Shown here in pieces: positions 1-5,095 of a stretch of 5,095 bases of DNA. Below the pieces are notes generated by a model that worked only from the letters and a program-made list of their open reading frames with translations, was not told the origin of the DNA and searched no databases. The DNA comes from Pseudomonadota bacterium. GTDB lineage: Bacteria; Pseudomonadota; Gammaproteobacteria; Burkholderiales; Thiobacillaceae. The DNA lies in contig JAJZTV010000158.1 in NCBI GenBank assembly GCA_021847385.1, positions 1 to 5,095 of the forward strand, given 5' to 3'. A program made the position numbers and the translations under genes. Each line of letters opens with the position of its first letter. The first letter of the stretch is position 1.

Positions 1-1040
1 AGAACGCCTACCGCTATACCAGCAAAGGCAACCTGGTCGCGGTGATCACCGACGGTACCGCCATCCTCGGCCTGGGCAACCTCGGCCCCTTGGCGGCCAA
101 GCCGGTGATGGAAGGCAAGGGCGTGCTGTTCAAGCGCTTCGCCGATATCGACGTGTTCGACATCGAGGTGCAGGCGCCCTCGGTCGAACAGTTCATCGAG
201 ACCGTGGCCAACATTGCGCCGACCTTCGGCGGCATCAACCTGGAAGACATCGCTGCGCCGCATTGCTTCGCGATCGAGAAGGCGCTGAAGGAGCGGCTGG
301 ACATCCCGGTGTTCCACGACGACCAGCATGGCACCGCCGTGATCATCTGCGCCGGCCTGATCAACGCCGTGCACCTGCAAGGCAAGCAGTTGGGCGAGGT
401 GCAGATCGTCTGCCTGGGCGCGGGCGCGGCCGGCATCGCCTCGATGAACCTGTTGATCGAGATGGGCGCCAAGCGCGACAACATCACCCTGGTCGACAGC
501 AAGGGCGTGATCCACAAGGGTCGCAGCGATCTGAACGAGTTCAAGCAGCAATTCGCCAAGGACACGTCGAAGCGCACCTTGCTCGAGGCGATGACCGGCG
601 CCGATGTCTTCGTCGGCGTGTCCGGCCCCAACCTGGTGTCGCAAGCGATGGTCAAGGCGATGGCGGCCAAGCCGGTGGTGTTCGCCCTGGCCAACCCCGA
701 CCCCGAGATATTGCCGAAGGAGGCCCACGCCGCGCGCGACGACCTGATCATGGCCACCGGCCGTTCCGATTTCCCGAACCAGGTCAACAACGTGCTCGGC
801 TTCCCCTTCATCTTCCGCGGTGCATTGGATGCCCGGGCCAAGCGCATCACCCAGCCCATGCTGGTGGCGGCGGCCCGTGCCCTGGCCGAGCTGGCGCGCG
901 AGCCGGTGCCGGCCGAGGTGCTCCAGGCCTACAACGTCGACAAAATGGAATTCGGCAAGGAATACATCCTGCCCAAGCCCTTCGACCCGCGCCTGATCGA
1001 GCGGGTGCCCCAGGCCGTGGCGGCAGCAGCCAAGAGCTGA
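1..1040 (+). CDS. Malic enzyme, short form, 5'-truncated by window edge
   Basis: Cytosolic malic enzyme: oxidative decarboxylation of malate to pyruvate with NAD(P)+ and a divalent metal. The reading frame is open from base 3, giving 345 visible residues. The first ones, NAYRYTSKGNLVAVITDG, are a conserved interior segment of the family, so roughly 80-90 N-terminal residues lie outside the window (estimated from the usual ~420-430 aa). Visible motifs are HDDQHGTA (visible residues 105-112), the Rossmann loop GAGAAG (139-144), an acidic residue ending the second strand (Asp165 in LVDSKG), ANPDPE, and NQVNNVLGFPFIFRGALD. The Asp after strand 2 favours NAD over NADP, but this is only inference. 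The protein ends after KPFDPRLIERV with a short alanine-rich tail. It therefore lacks the C-terminal phosphotransacetylase-like domain of long MaeB-type enzymes. Its TGA overlaps the sdhC ATG by one base, implying cotranscription with sdh. Confidence 0.95.
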   Translation, partial: NAYRYTSKGNLVAVITDGTAILGLGNLGPLAAKPVMEGKGVLFKRFADIDVFDIEVQAPSVEQFIETVANIAPTFGGINLEDIAAPHCFAIEKALKERLDIPVFHDDQHGTAVIICAGLINAVHLQGKQLGEVQIVCLGAGAAGIASMNLLIEMGAKRDNITLVDSKGVIHKGRSDLNEFKQQFAKDTSKRTLLEAMTGADVFVGVSGPNLVSQAMVKAMAAKPVVFALANPDPEILPKEAHAARDDLIMATGRSDFPNQVNNVLGFPFIFRGALDARAKRITQPMLVAAARALAELAREPVPAEVLQAYNVDKMEFGKEYILPKPFDPRLIERVPQAVAAAAKS

Positions 1041-1411
1041 TGCGCGAGCGTCCCTACTATCTCAACCTGCTGCAAATCCATCTGCCCATCGGCGGCTGGG
1101 TGTCCATCCTGCACCGGGCGAGCGGGGCGCTGCTGTCGCTCCTGGTGCCGGCGCTGCTCTATGGCTTGATGCTGTCGCTGCAATCGCCCGAGGGCTTCGC
1201 CCAGGTGCGCGGCTTTCTCGCCGGTGGCATCGGCTGGTTCATCGGCCTGCTGGTGTCTTGGGCGGTGTCGCATCATTTGCTGGCCGGTTTGCGTCATCTC
1301 GGGCTCGACATCGGTTGGGGCGAGGGCAGGGCGCGGGCACGGCAGACGGCTTGGCTGGTGTTGGGCCTGGCCCTGGCGGTGACCGTGCTGATCGCCGTGA
1401 GGGTTGGCTGA
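1040..1411 (+). CDS. sdhC: Succinate dehydrogenase cytochrome b556 subunit SdhC
   Basis: Membrane anchor of Complex II; with SdhD it binds heme b and the quinone that accepts electrons from succinate. The 123-residue protein is the usual length. SILHRASG (residues 22-29) matches the E. coli SdhC segment holding quinone-site Ser27 and Arg31, here Ser22 and Arg26. HLLAGLRH (79-86) matches the E. coli segment with heme ligand His84 and His91, making His79 the probable heme ligand. It is followed by LDIG. Three hydrophobic segments lie near 21-47, 58-82 and 103-121, as expected. The ATG at 1040 is chosen because it starts with the family-like RPYYLNLLQIHLPIGG. It overlaps the malic enzyme stop as TGATG, and the only upstream purine stretch is a weak AAGAG, so translation probably depends on coupling. 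The stop likewise overlaps the sdhD start. Confidence 0.95.
   Translation: MRERPYYLNLLQIHLPIGGWVSILHRASGALLSLLVPALLYGLMLSLQSPEGFAQVRGFLAGGIGWFIGLLVSWAVSHHLLAGLRHLGLDIGWGEGRARARQTAWLVLGLALAVTVLIAVRVG
1399..1403 (+). promoter_or_regulatory. Ribosome binding site of sdhD
   Basis: GAGGG lies 7 bases before the ATG at 1411, inside the last codons of sdhC. It supports that ATG as the sdhD start and is the clearest Shine-Dalgarno match in the operon. Confidence 0.6.
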
Positions 1412-1758
1412 TGCCGCATGTCGCCGGTGCCCATCGCGGTCTCAACGCCTGGTTGATTCAGCGCGCCTCGGCCCTGGTGTTGGCCATCGGCCTGCCGGCC
1501 TTCCTGATCTATGCCGCCTGCCAGCCCGTGCTCGACTATGCAACTTGGCGCAGCTTGTTCGAGCCGCTGCCGGTGAAGACCGGCGCACTGGTGTTTGTCT
1601 CGGCCTTGCTGGCGCATGCCTGGCTCGGCCTGCGCGAGGTGTTCATCGATTACGTGCATCGGCTCGGCCTGCGTCTGGCCCTGTATTTCGGCTTCGGCGT
1701 GCTTTATCTCGCTTGCCTGATCTGGGCCGTGGATATCCTGTGGGTAGTGGCATCTTGA
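1411..1758 (+). CDS. sdhD: Succinate dehydrogenase membrane anchor subunit SdhD
   Basis: Second hydrophobic anchor of Complex II in the inner membrane, forming the quinone pocket and heme site with SdhC. The 115-residue product matches the E. coli protein in length. It carries an N-terminal WLIQRASALVL segment (14-24; E. coli has ILVRATAIVL) and the diagnostic HAWLGLREVFIDYV (69-82; E. coli HAWIGMWQVLTDYV). The Asp80-Tyr81 pair corresponds to the E. coli Asp82-Tyr83 quinone-site pair. The heme-ligand cysteine or serine position of E. coli was not assigned. Three transmembrane segments are visible near 17-36, 55-75 and 84-112. The ATG at 1411 overlaps the sdhC TGA by one base and has a GAGGG upstream. 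The gene is followed by a repeat-filled gap rather than directly by sdhA. Confidence 0.94.
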   Translation: MPHVAGAHRGLNAWLIQRASALVLAIGLPAFLIYAACQPVLDYATWRSLFEPLPVKTGALVFVSALLAHAWLGLREVFIDYVHRLGLRLALYFGFGVLYLACLIWAVDILWVVAS

Positions 1759-1763
1759 ACCAT

Positions 1764-1840
1764 GTAGCCTGGATGCAGCGTAGCGGAATCCAGGATTGTC
1801 CATTTCCCGGATTTCGGCCTCTGGCCTTCATCCGGGCTAC
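1764..1840. repeat. Inverted pair of REP palindromes (REPIN/BIME-like) between sdhD and sdhA
   Basis: The first REP (1764-1794, plus strand) is GTAG followed by CCTGGAT, a 13-base loop, then ATCCAGG (1788-1794). The second (1840-1806, minus strand) is GTAG followed by CCCGGAT, an inner GGCC/GGCC stem, then ATCCGGG. The two face each other across an 11-base spacer (1795-1805). The 5' GTAG tetranucleotide next to an imperfect palindrome is the hallmark of REP sequences mobilised by RAYT transposases, and head-to-head pairs are called REPINs. In RNA the unit can fold either as two hairpins or as one long hairpin, since 1764-1775 pairs with 1829-1840 with one G-U wobble. No RAYT gene is in the window. 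The two halves have different cores, so they belong to two REP subtypes. Whether the family is multicopy in the genome cannot be seen here. Confidence 0.8.
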
Positions 1841-1841
1841 C

Positions 1842-1845
1842 GGGG
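1842..1845 (+). promoter_or_regulatory. Probable weak ribosome binding site of sdhA
   Basis: GGGG sits 10 bases before the ATG at 1856 and starts two bases after the end of the repeat. It is only a partial Shine-Dalgarno match. A two-codon frame, ATG AGT TAA (1848-1856), lies between it and the start, its stop overlapping the sdhA ATG as TAATG. Confidence 0.35.
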
Positions 1846-1855
1846 TAATGAGTTA

Positions 1856-3616
1856 ATGATCGCGAAACGCACATTCGATGCGGTGATCGTCGGCGGCGGT
1901 GGAGCGGGCCTGCGCGCCGCGCTGCAACTGGCCAGCGCCGAGATGAAGGTGGCCGTGGTGTCCAAGGTCTTCCCCACCCGCTCGCATACCGTGTCGGCCC
2001 AGGGCGGCATCACCGCCGCGCTCGGCAACGTCGACGAGGACAACTGGCACTGGCATATGTACGACACGGTCAAGGGCTCGGACTACCTGGGCGACCAGGA
2101 TGCCATCGAGTTCATGTGCCGCAACGCCGCCTCGGCGGTGTACGAGTTGGAGCACATGGGCCTGCCGTTCTCGCGCCTGCCCAACGGCAAGATCTACCAG
2201 CGCCCGTTCGGCGGCCAATCGAAAAATTACGGCGGCGAGCAGGCCACCCGCACCTGCGCCGCGGCCGACCGCACCGGCCACGCCCTGCTGCACACCCTGT
2301 ACCAGCGCAACATCGCGGCGCGCACCCAGTTCTTCGACGAATATTTCGCACTCGATCTGGTGCGCGACGACGAGGGCTATGTCCTCGGCCTGGTCGCGCT
2401 CGACATCGCCAGCGGCGAGCCGGTGCTGTTCGAGGCGCGCACGGTGCTGCTGGCCACCGGCGGCGCGGCGCGCATCTACCGCCACTCGACCAACGCCCAC
2501 ATCAACACCGGCGACGGCCTGGGCATGGTGCTGCGCGCCGGCCTGCCGCTGGAGGACATGGAGTTCTGGCAGGTCCACCCGACCGGCATCCCCGAGGTCG
2601 GCATCCTGATGACCGAGGCCTGTCGGGGCGAGGGCGGCTATCTGGTCAATAACGAAGGCGAGCGCTTCATGCCGCGCTATGCCCCGCACGCGCTCGACCT
2701 CGCTTCGCGCGACGTGGTCGCCCGCGCCATCGCCCAGGAGATTCGCGCCGGCCGCGGTTGCGGCGAGCACGGCGACCATGTCCTGCTCAAGCTCGACCAT
2801 CTGGGCGAGGCGCGGGTGCAGGAACGCTTGCCCGGCATCCGCGAGTTGTCCATCCGCTTCGCCGGGGTCGACCCGGCCTTCGCGCCGATCCCGGTGACGC
2901 CGACGGTGCATTACATGATGGGCGGCATCCCGACCAACCTGCATGGCCAGGTGGTCACGCCGGTGCGCTATGGCCCGGAAGAGCCGGTCCAGGGCTTGTA
3001 TGCGGCAGGCGAGTGCGCCTGCGTCTCGGTGCACGGCGCCAATCGCCTGGGTGGTAATTCCTTGCTCGACCTGTTGGTGTTCGGCCGTGCCGCCGGCGAC
3101 CACATGCTCGAATACCTGCGCGAAAACCCCTATGCCCGGCCGGTGCCGAAACAGGTGCTGGAGCCGGTCTTGGCCCGCTTGGCGCGCTGGGACAAGGCCA
3201 AGGGCAGCGAGACCGTGGCCGGTCTGCGCGGCGAGATGCAGCGCATCATGCAGGCCCACGCCGGGGTGTATCGCGATGCGGCGCATCTGCAAGATGGCCT
3301 GGCCAAGCTCGGTGCCGTGCAGCAACGGCTGGCCGACGCCGCCATTTCAGATCGATCCCAGGCCTACAACACCGCCCGCATCGAGGCGCTGGAATTGGAC
3401 AACCTGTTGCCCATCGCCCGCGCCACTTTGGTTTCGGCGATGGCCCGGCAAGAGAGCCGCGGCGCCCATGCCCGCGAGGATTTCCCACAGCGCGACGACG
3501 ACCATTGGTTGCGCCACACCCTGTATTTCGCCGAAGGCGACCAGCTCGACTACAAGCCGGTGCGGCTGAAGCCGTTGACCGGCGAAGCCTTCCAGCCGAA
3601 GGAACGCACTTATTGA
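1856..3616 (+). CDS. sdhA: Succinate dehydrogenase flavoprotein subunit SdhA
   Basis: Catalytic FAD subunit of Complex II: oxidises succinate to fumarate on the cytoplasmic face of the inner membrane and passes electrons to SdhB. The product is 586 residues, close to the 588 of E. coli. Visible are the dinucleotide-binding VIVGGGGAGLRAA (10-22) and RSHTVSAQGG, whose His44 is the covalent FAD attachment site. Substrate and active-site residues present are His241 (HPTG), Thr253-Glu254, Arg285 (proton shuttle, in ASRDVV), His352 (VHYMMGG) and Arg397 (GANRLGG). A second FAD contact region, YAAGECACVSVHGANR, and the typical C-terminus QPKERTY are also there. All key residues are intact. The ATG at 1856 is preferred over an in-frame TTG at 1796, which would add 20 residues encoded by the repeat. 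No sdhB follows; the last 7 bases overlap the end of the convergent ATPase gene. Confidence 0.97.
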   Translation: MIAKRTFDAVIVGGGGAGLRAALQLASAEMKVAVVSKVFPTRSHTVSAQGGITAALGNVDEDNWHWHMYDTVKGSDYLGDQDAIEFMCRNAASAVYELEHMGLPFSRLPNGKIYQRPFGGQSKNYGGEQATRTCAAADRTGHALLHTLYQRNIAARTQFFDEYFALDLVRDDEGYVLGLVALDIASGEPVLFEARTVLLATGGAARIYRHSTNAHINTGDGLGMVLRAGLPLEDMEFWQVHPTGIPEVGILMTEACRGEGGYLVNNEGERFMPRYAPHALDLASRDVVARAIAQEIRAGRGCGEHGDHVLLKLDHLGEARVQERLPGIRELSIRFAGVDPAFAPIPVTPTVHYMMGGIPTNLHGQVVTPVRYGPEEPVQGLYAAGECACVSVHGANRLGGNSLLDLLVFGRAAGDHMLEYLRENPYARPVPKQVLEPVLARLARWDKAKGSETVAGLRGEMQRIMQAHAGVYRDAAHLQDGLAKLGAVQQRLADAAISDRSQAYNTARIEALELDNLLPIARATLVSAMARQESRGAHAREDFPQRDDDHWLRHTLYFAEGDQLDYKPVRLKPLTGEAFQPKERTY

Positions 3617-4026
3617 GCCTTGGCCGTTGCGCGCGATCCGCGCGCGATGAGGGCCAGCTTGATCGGGTCGTTGATCGCCAGCGTGCAGACGAGCGCGTAG
3701 GCGACGACGGCGGCCATCTGGCCCCAGGGCAGGGGGCTCAGCTCGCCCAGGCCGCGCGCGCCGATGAACACGCCGATGCCCGCGTCCGCCGCCAGCACCA
3801 GGCTCAATACAGCGCTCGGCCGCGATGACCAGAAGGCCCGGCGCTCGCGGATCGACACCAGCGAGAACAGCGCGAAGAACAGCAAGGTCAGGAAGGCGAA
3901 GGTCGACAGCCGGCCGCTGTCCGTGCCGAGATCGAACCGATGCCAGCCGAGGGCGAGCAGACCGAGCGCCTCGACCAGCATGAGCAGGCCGAGGATGACG
4001 GCAAGCCGGACCAGCGGCCCGATGTT
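3610..4026 (-). pseudogene. C-terminal remnant of the P-type ATPase, separated by an in-frame stop
   Basis: This stretch continues the upstream ATPase in the same reading phase, directly after the TGA at 4027-4029, for 138 codons to a TAA at 3610-3612. It encodes NIGPLVRLAVILGLL, then MLVEALGLLALGWHRF, then TFAFLTLLFFALFSLVSIRE, a further hydrophobic run near AVLSLVLAADAGIGVFI, and a last one ending in NDPIKLALIAR. This is the M7-M10 membrane region expected at the C-terminus of type IIIA P-type ATPases. It has no internal stop or frameshift, so decay, if real, is limited to one base. The first in-frame ATG (3981) has no convincing Shine-Dalgarno, so independent translation looks unlikely. 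If the TGA is an error or is read through, this is simply the end of the gene. Its stop lies inside the last codons of sdhA on the other strand. Confidence 0.75.
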
Positions 4027-4029
4027 TCA
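4027..4029 (-). other. In-frame TGA replacing a conserved Trp codon
   Basis: The minus-strand codons read P-E-S-TGA-N-I-G-P. In plant proton pumps (AHA2) the aligned segment is DRVKPSPTPDSW, and the segment here is DRVRPSPKPES followed by the stop. The expected codon is TGG, so one G-to-A change (C-to-T at 4027 on the plus strand) explains the interruption. Other genes here (malic enzyme, sdhC, sdhD, sdhA) end with TGA, so UGA is a normal stop in this genome. Confidence 0.85.
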
Positions 4030-5095
4030 GCTTTCCGGCTTCGGCGACGGGCGCACGCGGTCGGTCGCCAGCGCGATCTTGGCGAAGTCGGTCATGAAGA
4101 TGAGCAAGACCATCGCCAGCGCCGAGATCACGAATTTGCCGGTGACCAGGAAGGGGATCACCACGAAACCGGTCTTGAGGATGGTGCGGCTGATCTTGTT
4201 GACGATCCAGGTCAGCACGCGTTGATAAATGGCGCGGCCGTTTTTGACCAGATCGACGATGCAAGCAAGCCCCTCGTGCATCAGCACCACGCTGGCCGCG
4301 CCCTTGGCCACGTCGGTGGCGCCGCTCACGGCGATGCCGACCTCGGCCTGGCGCAGGGCCGGCGCATCGTTCACGCCGTCGCCGGTCATGCCGACGACAT
4401 GGCCGGCCGCTTGCAGGCTCTGCACCACCCGGAACTTGTCTTCCGGGAAGACCTCGGCGATGCCGCCGACATGATCGAGCTGCTCGCTCAAGCTGGCGGC
4501 TTCCACCCCCGGCGCGGCGCGCAAGGCCGGGGCGCGGATCACCTGGCCCAGGCCCAGTTGCCGCGCGACCGCATCGGCCACGGGCAGCGCATCGCCGGTC
4601 AGCATCTTGACCGTGACCCCGAGGGCGCGCAGTTCGTCCAGCAGTTGGCGCGAATCCGGCCGCAGCGAATCGGCCAGCAGCGCCAAGCCGACGAAACGCA
4701 GCGGCCCGTCCTGGTCGGCGCGGGCCACGGCCAGGGTGCGCAGGCCGGTCTTGGCCGCCTCGGCCGCCTGCTGTTCGAGCGCGGCGAGCGTCGCGGCCGC
4801 CATGCCGGTGGCCTCGGCGACCGCGCGCAGCGCGCCCTTCATGGCGCGGCGCTGGCTGCCGTCCAGTTCGACCACCGCCTCGGTCCGCCGCGTCTTCGGC
4901 GAGAACGGAACGAACGACTGCGTTGCGCCGACGCCGTCGAGCAAATGCCGCTCGCGCGCCGCGCGCAGGAAGGCCAGGTCGATCGGGTCCTGGTCGGCCT
5001 CCTGGCTCGCCAGCGCGCCGTCGCGGATGACGTCGGCGTCGCTGAAGGGGGCTTGCGGCAGCACGCTGGCCAGGCCCAGGCGGTTCATCGTCAAG
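4027..5095 (-). CDS. P-type ATPase (proton-pump-like, type IIIA), N-terminus outside window, truncated by in-frame TGA
   Basis: Cation pump of the inner membrane driven by ATP; similarity is to plasma-membrane H+-ATPases, so proton export is the likely role but the ion is inferred. The visible 355 residues begin with LTMNRL, the tail of the phosphorylation motif DKTGTLT, whose Asp lies just outside the window. In order: nucleotide-binding domain with KGA (86-88), the phosphorylation-domain MLTGDA (164-169), the hinge TGDGVNDAPAL (237-247), then membrane segments M5 (about 295-318) and M6 (about 321-340). M6 contains Asp336 in FMTD, aligning with the AHA2 M6 proton-binding aspartate in ILND. 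The segment before TGDA reads ADSLRPDS where relatives usually have a DPPR-like sequence. The product stops after DRVRPSPKPES, losing M7-M10; the missing part is encoded in phase downstream to 3610. The start, the A domain and M1-M4 lie beyond 5095. Confidence 0.88.
   Translation of the reverse strand, partial: LTMNRLGLASVLPQAPFSDADVIRDGALASQEADQDPIDLAFLRAARERHLLDGVGATQSFVPFSPKTRRTEAVVELDGSQRRAMKGALRAVAEATGMAAATLAALEQQAAEAAKTGLRTLAVARADQDGPLRFVGLALLADSLRPDSRQLLDELRALGVTVKMLTGDALPVADAVARQLGLGQVIRAPALRAAPGVEAASLSEQLDHVGGIAEVFPEDKFRVVQSLQAAGHVVGMTGDGVNDAPALRQAEVGIAVSGATDVAKGAASVVLMHEGLACIVDLVKNGRAIYQRVLTWIVNKISRTILKTGFVVIPFLVTGKFVISALAMVLLIFMTDFAKIALATDRVRPSPKPES

Noticed and set aside
14..859. 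281-codon minus-strand open frame opposite the malic enzyme
   Set aside because: Antisense shadow of a well-supported malic enzyme with no recognisable domain.
1764..1840. Rho-independent terminator between sdhD and sdhA
   Set aside because: The hairpins are strong but no T-run follows either one, and the GTAG-palindrome design fits a REP pair better.
1796..1855. In-frame TTG at 1796 as an earlier sdhA start
   Set aside because: It would add 20 residues encoded by the REP repeat, giving 606 aa rather than the family-like 586, and SdhA homology begins right at the ATG at 1856.
1853..3325. 490-codon open frame on the minus strand opposite sdhA
   Set aside because: It lies wholly antisense to a clearly functional sdhA. 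Its composition (rich in Arg, Ala, His, Gln, Gly) is what GC-rich codon bias produces on the opposite strand, with no recognisable domain.
4008..4029. Selenocysteine insertion at the ATPase TGA
   Set aside because: A small stem (4020-4016 with 4012-4008) follows the TGA, but it is only 5 bp, too close to the stop for a typical bacterial SECIS, and relatives carry Trp rather than Cys at this site.
3979..4029. Frameshift as the cause of the split ATPase
   Set aside because: Codon-by-codon reading shows the downstream part is in the same phase as the upstream part; the only break is the TGA itself.
3347..4264. 305-codon minus-strand open frame crossing the sdhA end and the ATPase
   Set aside because: It is out of phase with the ATPase frame, is dominated by Arg/Pro/Gly/His, and the real ATPase protein is evident in the other phase, so it is a shadow.

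Overview
The window looks like a chromosomal stretch of a GC-rich proteobacterium, most likely a betaproteobacterium. This rests on strong G/C bias at third codon positions, short proteobacterial-type SdhC and SdhD membrane anchors, and a REP-type palindromic repeat pair. No RNA gene, CRISPR array, insertion sequence or phage gene is visible. No promoter or terminator could be supported either.

Layout: bases 1-3616 are a plus-strand gene cluster. It opens with the 3' three-quarters of a short-form malic enzyme (ending 1040), followed by sdhC (1040-1411) and sdhD (1411-1758). Each of these junctions is a one-base TGATG stop/start overlap, so the three genes are very probably translationally coupled. 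An intergenic gap of about 97 bases follows and is mostly filled by an inverted pair of REP palindromes (1764-1840, a REPIN/BIME-like unit). Then comes sdhA (1856-3616), the flavoprotein of succinate dehydrogenase, complete with its catalytic residues. sdhB, the iron-sulfur subunit that normally follows sdhA, is absent. The sdhA stop instead overlaps by 7 bases the 3' end of a convergent minus-strand gene.

Bases 3610-5095 on the minus strand are the 3' part of a P-type ATPase related to plasma-membrane proton pumps (type IIIA). Its reading frame is broken by a single in-frame TGA at 4027-4029, exactly where relatives carry a tryptophan (TGG). The reading frame continues intact in the same phase to a natural C-terminus at 3610. 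The gene is therefore either a very recent pseudogene, a sequencing error, or a site of stop readthrough.

Functionally, the plus-strand genes join the TCA cycle at succinate/fumarate (SDH, Complex II, inner membrane, reducing quinone) to malate/pyruvate interconversion in the cytosol. The ATPase would be an ion pump of the inner membrane. I do not see a new multi-gene system here. The points worth a second look are the UGA-for-Trp interruption, the REPIN inside the sdh operon, the missing sdhB with overlapping convergent 3' ends, and the malic enzyme-sdh coupling.
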